From positions 20,570-84,569 of the forward strand of contig JBBRYN010000005.1 of the NCBI GenBank assembly GCA_038237645.1: a DNA stretch of 64,000 nucleotides, given 5' to 3'. Shown piece by piece: positions 36,278-43,612 of the stretch. Source of the DNA: QHCA01 sp038237645 (GTDB lineage: Bacteria; Actinomycetota; Actinomycetes; Mycobacteriales; QHCA01). The position numbers and the translations under genes are program-made. The notes under the pieces were generated by a model. That model was not told the origin of the DNA. It saw only the letters and a program-made list of their open reading frames with translations, and ran no database searches. How positions within the stretch are numbered: the stretch's first letter is position 1; every line of letters starts with the position of its first letter.

Positions 36278-37045
36278 CTAGACCGTGCCCACGTCCGCCG
36301 ACGGAGCCCGATCCGCCTCGAGCGGATCAGTGATCTGGCCGGTCGCGTCGAGCGAACCCTGAGCGATTCGGGTCGCACGTGGCGGCTCCGGCAGTTCCAG
36401 GTCGGCCACGGACTGCAGGCCGGTCAGAACATCGTCGGGTCGCACCGCGGGCGTCACATGCCGTACGACCATCTCCAGTGTCGCACAGTCACCACCCGAT
36501 TCGCCCGGATCGCCCAGCGTGTCTGCCCGGAGCACCGGCGCCCGGGCGTCGAGCACCCGTTTGCCGTTCTTGGTGAGTCGCTCCACCGGCACGTCGGTGG
36601 CGGCCAGGAAACGCTCGACCGCGGCGGCCAGCGCATCGGGCGGCACGCCGGGGAGCACCACGCGCCACAGCGACACGTCGATCCGCTCGGGAAGGCTGCC
36701 CCCCGAGGCCTGCACGACCTCCAGCAGGTCCAGGCCGTCGGGCAGGGAGGCATCCAGCGCCGCCCGCAGCCGGTCCGGGTCGACCCGGCGGGCAAGCCCG
36801 ATTTCCAGGTACTCCGCCTCGCTGGCCACGCCGGTCGGGCTCGCGCCGACGTAGGACACCTTGGGATGCGGGCTGAACCCGGCTGAATAGCCCATCGGCA
36901 CCTCGGCTCGGCGCAGTGCCCGCTCGAAGGCCCGGGCGAAGTCGCGATGCGAGGTGAAGCGGAGCCGGCCACGCTTGGCGTAGCGGACCCGCAACCGCTG
37001 CACGACCGGCGGCGGCGGCTCGCCCTCGGGCTGCCGCCTGCTCAC
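36278..37045 (-). CDS. TIGR03936 family protein (DUF2344)
   Basis: A 255-residue DUF2344 protein; QRLRVRYAKRGRLRFTSHRDFARAFERALRRAEVP and YSAGFSPHPKVSYVGASPTGV are the family hallmarks. The domain normally stands next to, or is fused to, the TIGR03960 B12-binding radical SAM protein, whose gene lies 91 bases upstream on the same strand. Its biochemical role is unknown. The constant linkage to RNase E and the radical SAM gene suggests an RNA or ribosome modification task (inference). Confidence 0.9.
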   Translation of the reverse strand: MSRRQPEGEPPPPVVQRLRVRYAKRGRLRFTSHRDFARAFERALRRAEVPMGYSAGFSPHPKVSYVGASPTGVASEAEYLEIGLARRVDPDRLRAALDASLPDGLDLLEVVQASGGSLPERIDVSLWRVVLPGVPPDALAAAVERFLAATDVPVERLTKNGKRVLDARAPVLRADTLGDPGESGGDCATLEMVVRHVTPAVRPDDVLTGLQSVADLELPEPPRATRIAQGSLDATGQITDPLEADRAPSADVGTV

Positions 37046-37136
37046 GCGCCCACTCCGTCCGCCAACTCAGAGCTGTGGATACAAATCCGCGCTGAGGCCA
37101 GGGAAAGTTTCCGCAAGGCGATGAGGCGAACGGCCC

Positions 37137-39059
37137 TCACCTGACGGTGAGCGGGAGCAGCGTGCGACCCGTCGGCCCGATCTGGATCTCGGTGCTCATC
37201 CCCGGGCAGACGCCGCAGTCGAAACACGGGGTCCACCTGCAGTCGTCCTGCTCCTGGCCAGCCAGCGCGTCCTGCCAATCGGCCCAGAGCCACTCCTTGT
37301 CCAGCCCGGAGTCGAGGTGGTCCCACGGCAGCACCTCGGTCTCGCCCCGCTCGCGGGTGGTGTACCAGTCGAGGTCGAGGCCGTGAGCCGGCAGCACCCG
37401 CTCGCAGGCACGGGCCCAGCGATCGTAGGAGAAGTGCTCGCTCCAGCCGTCGAAGCGGCCGCCGTCCTCCCACACCGCCCGGATCACCGCACCCACCCGC
37501 CGGTCGCCGCGGGAGAGCAGGCCCTCGACGATGCCCGGCTTACCATCGTGGTAGCGGAAGCCGATCGCCTTGCCCACGACGCGATCGCTGTTGATGGCGC
37601 CCCGAAGTGCCTTGAGCCGACGGTCGATCGTCTCGGCGCCGGCCTGGGCCGCCCACTGGAACGGCGTGTGCGGCTTCGGCACGAAACCGCCGATGGACAC
37701 CGTGCAGCGGACGTCCTTCGTACCCGTCGCCGTTCGCCCGGCCCGGATCACGTCCTGTGCCATCCGGGCGATCTCGAGCACGTCGTCGTCGGTCTCGGTG
37801 GGCAGGCCGCACATGAAGTAGAGCTTCACCTGGCGCCAGCCGGCCGAGTAGGCAGTCGTCACCGTACGGATGAGGTCCTCGTGCGACACCATCTTGTTGA
37901 TCACCCGGCGCAGCCGCTCGGAGCCGCCTTCGGGAGCGAACGTGAGCCCGGACCGGCGGCCGCCCCGCGACAACTCGTTGGCGAGGGTGACGTTGAAGGC
38001 GTCGACCCGGGTCGACGGCAGCGACAGGCCGGTCTGCGTGCCTTCGTAGCGATCGGCCAGGGCATGGGCGATCTCGCCGATCTCGGAGTGGTCGGCCGAG
38101 GACAGCGAGAGCAGGCCGACCTCGGTGAACCCGGTCGCCTTGAGGCTGGCGTCGACCATCTCGCCGATGCCGGTGATCGACCGCTCGCGTACCGGCCGGG
38201 TGATCATGCCGGCCTGGCAGAACCGGCAGCCGCGGGTGCACCCGCGGAAGATCTCCACACTCGCCCGCTCGTGCACCGTCTCCGCCAGCGGGACCAGCGG
38301 CTGCTTCGGGTACGGCCAGGCATCAAGATCCATCGTGGTGCGCTTGTGCACCCGCAACGGCACGCCGGCCCGGTTGGGCACGACCCGGCGGATCCGGCCG
38401 TCGGGCAGGTAGTCGACGTCGTAGAAGCGGGGTACGTAGACCGCCTCGGTCCGGGCCAGCCGCAGCAGCACCTCGTCACGCCCGCCCGGTCGCCCGGCGC
38501 GGATCCAGTCCCCGATCACCTCACTGATCTCGCCGACGGCCTCCTCGCCGTCGCCCAGCACGGCGGCATCGATGAAGTCGGCGATCGGCTCGGGGTTGAA
38601 GGCCGCGTGCCCGCCCGCGACGACGATCGGCTGGCCGGTCGAGCGGTCGCGTGACTCCAGTGGCAGGCCGGCCAGGTCGAGGGCGGCAAGCATGTTGGTG
38701 TAGCCGAGTTCGGTGGAGAACGAAACGCCGAGCAGGTCGAAGGCGGCCACCGGGCGGTGGCTGTCGACGGTGAACTGTCCGATACCCCGCTCGCGCATCA
38801 GCTCTTCGAGATCGGGCCACACGGCGTACGTCCGCTCGGCAAGGGCGTCGGGGCGCTCGTTGAGCACTTCGTAGAGGATCTGGATGCCCTGATTGGGCAG
38901 GCCCACCTCGTAGGCGTCCGGATACATCAACGCCCAGTGCACGTCGACGGCGTCCCAATCCTTGACGGTGGAGTTGAGCTCACCCCCCACGTACTGGATC
39001 GGCTTGTGCACCCGCGGCAGCAACGGCTCGAGCCGCGGGAACAGGGACTCGACCGTCAT
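37137..39059 (-). CDS. TIGR03960 family B12-binding radical SAM protein
   Basis: A 640-residue protein with an N-terminal cobalamin-binding-like region (LMYPDAYEVGLPNQGIQILYEVLN). The radical SAM core has its CxxxCxxC cluster motif in RGCTRGCRFCQAG near residue 271. A second Cys-rich motif lies at the C-terminus (CFDCGVCPGM). The start MTVESLFPRLEPLLPRV is the usual N-terminus of this family; the ATG is at 39059. The substrate has not been established. It is followed by its DUF2344 partner. Confidence 0.93.
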   Translation of the reverse strand: MTVESLFPRLEPLLPRVHKPIQYVGGELNSTVKDWDAVDVHWALMYPDAYEVGLPNQGIQILYEVLNERPDALAERTYAVWPDLEELMRERGIGQFTVDSHRPVAAFDLLGVSFSTELGYTNMLAALDLAGLPLESRDRSTGQPIVVAGGHAAFNPEPIADFIDAAVLGDGEEAVGEISEVIGDWIRAGRPGGRDEVLLRLARTEAVYVPRFYDVDYLPDGRIRRVVPNRAGVPLRVHKRTTMDLDAWPYPKQPLVPLAETVHERASVEIFRGCTRGCRFCQAGMITRPVRERSITGIGEMVDASLKATGFTEVGLLSLSSADHSEIGEIAHALADRYEGTQTGLSLPSTRVDAFNVTLANELSRGGRRSGLTFAPEGGSERLRRVINKMVSHEDLIRTVTTAYSAGWRQVKLYFMCGLPTETDDDVLEIARMAQDVIRAGRTATGTKDVRCTVSIGGFVPKPHTPFQWAAQAGAETIDRRLKALRGAINSDRVVGKAIGFRYHDGKPGIVEGLLSRGDRRVGAVIRAVWEDGGRFDGWSEHFSYDRWARACERVLPAHGLDLDWYTTRERGETEVLPWDHLDSGLDKEWLWADWQDALAGQEQDDCRWTPCFDCGVCPGMSTEIQIGPTGRTLLPLTVR

Positions 39060-39070
39060 GAGTGCCCAGC

Positions 39071-39775
39071 CTACGCGCCGGGTACCGGCCGGGCGTCTCG
39101 TTGCACGGCGGCCCACGGCGAGGTCGGCAGCTTCTCGTCCAGCGCTCCGCCCGGCCGGCAGCCGGCGTCCCGGTAGTCATCCGGCATCCGCGGGTAGACG
39201 ACCAGCCAGTACAACCGGGCAAGAGTGCGGGCATCGTGGCTCGAGGCACCGAGCAGGCGTGCGGTCATCGCGTCACGCTGCACCGCCGCGCACTCGGTCA
39301 GCCGCTCGGACCTGACGCCGCTCGTGTGCACCGATTCGTGGGTGAGTACGTGTACGGCGATGTACTCCCCTTCCGACGGATGGTGCTTGTCGGAATTCTG
39401 GTAGTCACGCAGGAGGTTGCACTGCTGCCACTTGATGTGCGCCACGTGCTCGGGCACGCCGTTCGGGCCCCACTTGACGTACCCCGCCTCGGCGCCGACG
39501 TCGACGCTCGCACTGCTCAGCGTCTGGCACTTGACCTGCACCCTGGTTCCCGCGATCGCGGACGCGACAGCGCCGAGCCTGCTCTCCTGCCGGCGGTGCA
39601 GGATGCCCGGGTATGTCGCCACCGCCGAGAGCACCAGGAGCGCCACGACGGTGATCCTGGGGAAGCCGACCGTCGAGCCCAGCGAGTCCCGCCGACCGCG
39701 GATGAGCCAGCGGCCGACGACGAACACCGCGCCCAGCGCGCTCGCCAGAGCCACCCACGAGAGCAACGGACCCAC
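39071..39775 (-). CDS. Membrane protein with HExxH motif, unknown function
   Basis: A 234-residue protein from the GTG at 39775, chosen because GGGAGG lies five bases upstream; the frame is open to about 39976. Two N-terminal transmembrane segments (LLSWVALASALGAVFVVGRWLI and ITVVALLVLSAVATYPGIL) precede an extracytoplasmic domain. This carries three or more Cys and the zinc-protease-like motif HESVH near residue 143, in VLTHESVHTSGV, followed by ECAAVQRDA, where the Glu could be the third zinc ligand. The pattern suggests a small metallopeptidase, but I do not recognise a named family. Confidence 0.65.
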   Translation of the reverse strand: MGPLLSWVALASALGAVFVVGRWLIRGRRDSLGSTVGFPRITVVALLVLSAVATYPGILHRRQESRLGAVASAIAGTRVQVKCQTLSSASVDVGAEAGYVKWGPNGVPEHVAHIKWQQCNLLRDYQNSDKHHPSEGEYIAVHVLTHESVHTSGVRSERLTECAAVQRDAMTARLLGASSHDARTLARLYWLVVYPRMPDDYRDAGCRPGGALDEKLPTSPWAAVQRDARPVPGA

Positions 39776-40021
39776 CTGCGCCTCCCGGCCCGGCAGGGCC
39801 ACCCTTGGGGCGTCGGCGCCGACCCGGCCCGGCTTGACGGCTGTGCTGCCGACCGTCTGCAAGCCGGTGGACCGCGATCGGGCCGCTCGCTGGCCCGGGC
39901 GCGAGCCGTCGCGGCCGAAGGCGTGGGAGAACACCGCCTGGCATGGGCCGAGGATCTGGTGGCGCTGACCCGCCACGGTCTCGACTGCCAGTGACTTCTG
40001 AGCGAGGTCCGCAGGATCCGG

Positions 40022-40393
40022 TCAACGGCTCAGGTCGTGACCGAGGTCGGCCACCTGGTTCTTCTCGTCGACGAAGACGACGCGGGGCTGGAGGCCGCGT
40101 GCCTCGTCATCGGTGACGGCCGCGTAGGCGATCACGATGACGAGGTCGCCCGGGACGATGAGACGAGCGCATCCACCGTTGGCACTCATGATCCCCGACC
40201 CACGCGCGCCCTCGATCGCATAGGTGACGAGCCGGGCCCCGTTTGTCACGTCGATGACGTGCACCTGCTCACCGGGCAAGAGGTCTGCCGCGTCAAGGAG
40301 GTCGCCATCCACAGTGAGCGAACCCACATAATTCAGGTCGGCCTGTGTCACGGTCGCACGATGGATCTTCGATTTCAGCATCGTACGATGCAC
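40022..40393 (-). CDS. panD: Aspartate 1-decarboxylase
   Basis: Pyruvoyl enzyme making beta-alanine for pantothenate and CoA. It is 123 residues from a GTG at 40393 with GGGAGGA six bases upstream (VHRTMLKSKIHRATVTQADL). The self-cleavage site is Gly24-Ser25 in NYVGSLTVD, which generates the pyruvoyl group. ANGGCARLIVPGDLVIVIAYA is the conserved core. The numbering agrees with the E. coli enzyme only with this GTG start. panB and panC are not adjacent here. Confidence 0.95.
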   Translation of the reverse strand: MHRTMLKSKIHRATVTQADLNYVGSLTVDGDLLDAADLLPGEQVHVIDVTNGARLVTYAIEGARGSGIMSANGGCARLIVPGDLVIVIAYAAVTDDEARGLQPRVVFVDEKNQVADLGHDLSR

Positions 40394-40592
40394 GGCCGGT
40401 CCTCCCGATGAAGCGGGCTGTCGCTGACGAACGGACCAGCGCACCGCGCCTCGCCCGGGAGTGCTGAGCCGGCAGAAGCCAGCCCGGCTCTCGATGCTAA
40501 CCGAGGGCTGGAGTACTGAGAGATTTCGCCTACGTGCTGCTCCGTGGCTTGCCCGGACCCCGCCAACTCATGAACGTCCTGACCGATGGCCG

Positions 40593-41150
40593 TCACAGCT
40601 TGACCAAGGTGGCGCGGTCGGCGGGCGATACCTCCTTTGTCTCAAGCACGTCGAGCAGGGCGATCAGGTATCTCGCCTCCTCCCGGACTTCCGCGTAGCG
40701 TGTCCATTCGGACGGATCTGCCCGGGCAAGTTCCGCCAGCGGTCGGTCGTCCGGACGAAGGTGGTTGGAGTAATTGGCCATCGCTTGCTCGCAGCTGCTT
40801 ATGACGCCGGAAATGCCCTTCGCTACGTCGCACCTGCGCACCACGCGACAAGCATGTGCTGCCGCGATGAGTCCAAACATGAGGTCCCCGGAGTCCGGTT
40901 CGTCGGCTGTGTCCGGAGCCCAGCGGAAGCACTCATCCTCGGCTGCCTGCACTGCGACGGCATCCACTGCCAGAGCTCCTACGGCGTTCCAAATGATTCC
41001 CAGGGCGGCATCCACGACTTCGTCGAAGCCCCGTTCTTCGAGGCGGTGCCTGATCTTGAGGGCCAGATTCTCGACGGCAGTGCCCACGAACACCAGCTGA
41101 AGATGTTGCGGCAGTCGGAGTGCTCGAATCGCCCGTTCGTCAGCATCCAT
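40593..41150 (-). CDS. DUF416-like hypothetical protein
   Basis: A 185-residue, mostly helical soluble protein starting MDADERAIRALRLPQHLQLVF at the ATG at 41150. The overall pattern (LGIIWNAVGALAVDAVAVQAAED, then DLMFGLIAAAHACRVV and EVREEARYLIALLDVLE) recalls the DUF416/YjaG family and related immunity-like proteins, but the match is by eye and weak. It is divergent from vapBC across a 125-base control region. It may be an accessory gene; the GC content is slightly lower than its neighbours. Confidence 0.5.
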   Translation of the reverse strand: MDADERAIRALRLPQHLQLVFVGTAVENLALKIRHRLEERGFDEVVDAALGIIWNAVGALAVDAVAVQAAEDECFRWAPDTADEPDSGDLMFGLIAAAHACRVVRRCDVAKGISGVISSCEQAMANYSNHLRPDDRPLAELARADPSEWTRYAEVREEARYLIALLDVLETKEVSPADRATLVKL

Positions 41151-41237
41151 GACTACCCGTTTCCAAGGTGCGCCGTCGCACACAACGCCCAACGCCCGGC
41201 GAGCGAACCGTACGGCACCAGCAAGGACGGGACCTGA

Positions 41238-41256
41238 GTACACGTATCGTACACGT
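41238..41256. promoter_or_regulatory. Direct repeat upstream of vapBC, possible operator
   Basis: GTACACGT occurs twice with three bases between (41238-41245 and 41249-41256), giving an 11-base period, i.e. the same DNA face. It ends 18 bases before the vapB ATG and lies in the divergent region with the DUF416-like gene. VapB-type antitoxins bind such repeats to autoregulate. The assignment is by position and pattern only. Confidence 0.45.
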
Positions 41257-41274
41257 CAGGTGCAGAGTAGGTGT

Positions 41275-41487
41275 ATGACTCGAGTGCGCACGAACATCGA
41301 GATCGAGGGTGACTACGTCCAAACGATCATGAACCGCTATGGCATCCACACGAAGACCGAGGCCGTCGATCTCGCCCTCCGACGGCTGGCCGGGCAGCCG
41401 CTGTCACGAGGCGATGCCCTGGCAATGCGAGGGGCGCGTGCCGTTGGCGAGCCGCCGGCCGATGCCCCGCCGCGCGGGGCGGCGTGA
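41275..41487 (+). CDS. vapB: VapB-type antitoxin
   Basis: A 70-residue protein with a short N-terminal ribbon-helix-helix-like segment (RVRTNIEIEGDYVQTIMNRYGIHTKTEAVDLALRRLAG), as in the type II VapB/DUF2191 antitoxins. The C-terminal tail (PPADAPPRGAA) is the part expected to block the toxin. The toxin gene starts inside its stop codon region (four-base overlap), the classic antitoxin-toxin arrangement. The start is the ATG at 41275. Confidence 0.85.
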   Translation: MTRVRTNIEIEGDYVQTIMNRYGIHTKTEAVDLALRRLAGQPLSRGDALAMRGARAVGEPPADAPPRGAA

Positions 41488-41897
41488 TCCTCGCTGACAC
41501 ATCGGCCTGGGTGGAGTACGACCGAGCCACCGGCAGCGCCGTCGATCGACGCCTGACCGCGCTGATCGCCGGTGATGGGTCGCTCCTCGTCGTCACCGAG
41601 CCCGTGATGATGGAAGTCCTGGCAGGAGCCCGCGACGACCAGCGCGAAGACGATCTGCATCGCCTGCTGCTGCGGTTCGGCCTGCTCCGCTTCGACCCGA
41701 TCGTCGACTTCGACCATGCGGCGGGGATCTACCGCCGATGTCGCCGAACCGGAATCACGCCGCGGGGGATGGTCGACTGCATGATCGCTGCCGTCGCGTG
41801 GCGCCATGGCGCCGCTGTGCTCGCCCATGACGCCGACTTCGACCGTGTCGCGCAGGTCGTCGGAATCAATGTCGACGATGCGTCCCTTCGAGCATAG
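41484..41897 (+). CDS. vapC: VapC-type PIN domain ribonuclease toxin
   Basis: A 137-residue PIN domain protein. The acidic metal-binding residues are visible: Asp in ILADTSAWVEY, Glu in EPVMMEVLAG, Asp in GMVDCMIAAVAWRHGA and Asp in LAHDADFDRVAQ. VapC toxins cut specific tRNAs or rRNA when freed from VapB. The GTG start overlaps vapB by four bases. All catalytic acids are present, so it is probably active. Confidence 0.9.
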   Translation: MILADTSAWVEYDRATGSAVDRRLTALIAGDGSLLVVTEPVMMEVLAGARDDQREDDLHRLLLRFGLLRFDPIVDFDHAAGIYRRCRRTGITPRGMVDCMIAAVAWRHGAAVLAHDADFDRVAQVVGINVDDASLRA

Positions 41898-42433
41898 GCC
41901 GGCCGTGGATCGAGGGCCGGGCCGAAGTCGGATCAGAGACCGTAGAAGGGTGAGGCTTGATAGCCATCACCGAATTGTCCAGCGCCGCACGGATGTCATT
42001 CCCGACTAGCGCCGATTCTCGCGTCGGGTAGCGAGGGTGACTGATCGGTACACCATGAGTGGTCCGTGGAGGCGCGAACGTCCTTACCCAGCAGCAGGGC
42101 CGACTCTCTGCAGACTTACCTCATGGGCGGGGGGCAACGGCCGGCTCGCCTGGCTCCCACGCAGCTTCCTGCCGGATTGGGTGGCCGCGCAACACCCGCG
42201 GCGGTCATGTTCGCCGCCCGCTTCGGCGGCAGCGCGACTGGGGCACGCAGCCCGCTTTTTCGCAGTGCAGCCAGTGTTTCCCTGCGAGGCGGCGTCCTGG
42301 CCATCGCTTACGACTGTCCCTTGCCCTGCACCGCTCGACCTGCGGCTAACGCATAGCGCGATCGTTCTCGACGAGAAAGGACACGGCGCCCCACGGCGCC
42401 CCAGGCAGCGACTCTCTGCCGAGCGCCCGTGAG
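41898..42433. other. Gap of about 535 bases between vapC and rodA without a recognised gene
   Basis: Convergent intergenic region. Several short open frames exist on both strands (the longest 131 codons, 42037-42432, plus) but none resembles a protein family I know or has a clear ribosome site. The last 60 bases include a tandem pair of ACGGCGCCCC (42383-42402) and a small GGCAG/CTGCC hairpin that would follow rodA on the minus strand. Possibly eroded accessory DNA next to the toxin-antitoxin pair. Confidence 0.4.
42383..42402. repeat. Two tandem copies of ACGGCGCCCC
   Basis: Exact 10-base duplication about 35 bases beyond the rodA stop. GGCGCC within each unit is self-complementary. It may help form a transcript end for the mre-rod operon, but there is no T-run. 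Confidence 0.5.
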
Positions 42434-43612
42434 TCAGGGCTCGGTGTTGCGCAGGTGGACGTTCTGCAGCAGCCCGACCGCCATCAGGTTGGCGAACATC
42501 GCCGAGCCGCCGTAGGACACGAACGGAAGCGGCAGCCCGGTCACAGGCATGATGCCCAGCGTCATGCCGATGTTGACGAAGCTCTGGAAGGCGAACCACG
42601 CGACGACACCGGTGGCGACCAGCCGGCCGAACATGTCGGGCGCCCGGGCGGCGATCGACAGGCCCCGCCAGAGCACCACGCCCAGCAACACGATGATCGT
42701 GCCGCCGCCGAGCAGACCCAACTCCTCGCCGGCCACGGTGAACACGAAGTCGGTCTGCTGCTCCGGTACGAAGTGCCCGTTGGTCTGGCTGCCCTTGAAC
42801 AATCCCTTGCCGGTCAGCCCGCCGGTGCCGATCGCGATGCGGGCCTGCCGCGTGCTGTAGCCGGCACCCTGCGAGTCGGCGGCGGGATTGGTGAACGCCT
42901 TGAACCGGTCGAGCTGGTACTGCTGGAGCGCGCCGACCTGTACGGCGAGCACGGCGCTCAGCGCGCCGGCCAGCACGAGCCCGGCTATCCACCGGGCGGA
43001 GGCGCCGGACACCGCGAGCACCCCGAGGACCACGAAGGCCAGCACCATGTCGGTGCCGAAATCCGGCTGCAGCATGACCAGGCCCATCGGCACCGCGGCG
43101 AGGGCGAGCGCCAGCACGACGTCGGAGCCACGCGGGACGCTCTCACCGTCGCGCTTCTCGCCGAGAAGCATCGACATGCTGACGATCAGGCCGACCTTGG
43201 CGAACTCCGCCGGCTGCAGCTGGAAACCGCCGCCGACGATGATCCAGGAGTGCGCGCCGTTGATGGTGCTGCCGACGAGCAGGACGGCGATCAACCCGAT
43301 GCACGAGGCGACGTAGACGATCGGCGCGTAGGCGCGCAGCATCCGGTAGTCGAATGCGGCCATGATCACACCGAGCACCAGGCCGATTGCCAGGTTGAGC
43401 AGGTGCCGCTTGAGGAAGCTCTGCGGGTCCAGCCCGGCCGTCAGGAGACGCTGGCGGGTCGCCGACCACACCAGCAGGGCGCCGAGCACGGCGAGCGCCA
43501 GCACGGCGCTCGCGAGCACCCAGTCGACCCGGCGCAGCGACGATTGACGGCGCATCGCCCGGTCGCGCAGGGTGGCGGGCGGACCACCGAGGCGCACCGT
43601 GGAGGTACTCAT
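42434..43612 (-). CDS. rodA: Rod shape-determining peptidoglycan glycosyltransferase RodA
   Basis: SEDS-family glycan polymerase, 392 residues, about ten transmembrane helices. Family marks are GAHSWIIVGGGFQLQPAEFAKVGLIV, LQPDFGTDMVLAFVVLGVL, the QQTDFVFTVAGEELGLLGG loop and GLPLPFVSYGGSAMFANLMAVGLL. It works with the class B PBP encoded just upstream, whose stop overlaps this ATG by four bases. Last gene of the mre operon. RodA is preferred over FtsW because of the genomic context. Confidence 0.95.
   Translation of the reverse strand: MSTSTVRLGGPPATLRDRAMRRQSSLRRVDWVLASAVLALAVLGALLVWSATRQRLLTAGLDPQSFLKRHLLNLAIGLVLGVIMAAFDYRMLRAYAPIVYVASCIGLIAVLLVGSTINGAHSWIIVGGGFQLQPAEFAKVGLIVSMSMLLGEKRDGESVPRGSDVVLALALAAVPMGLVMLQPDFGTDMVLAFVVLGVLAVSGASARWIAGLVLAGALSAVLAVQVGALQQYQLDRFKAFTNPAADSQGAGYSTRQARIAIGTGGLTGKGLFKGSQTNGHFVPEQQTDFVFTVAGEELGLLGGGTIIVLLGVVLWRGLSIAARAPDMFGRLVATGVVAWFAFQSFVNIGMTLGIMPVTGLPLPFVSYGGSAMFANLMAVGLLQNVHLRNTEP

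Noticed and set aside
40375..40596. 73-codon minus-strand frame between the DUF416-like gene and panD
   Set aside because: It overlaps the panD start and Shine-Dalgarno sequence and has no recognisable features, despite a GTGA overlap at its start.
42037..42432. 131-codon plus-strand frame in the vapC-rodA gap
   Set aside because: No ribosome site, no family resemblance, and competing frames of similar length exist in the same stretch.
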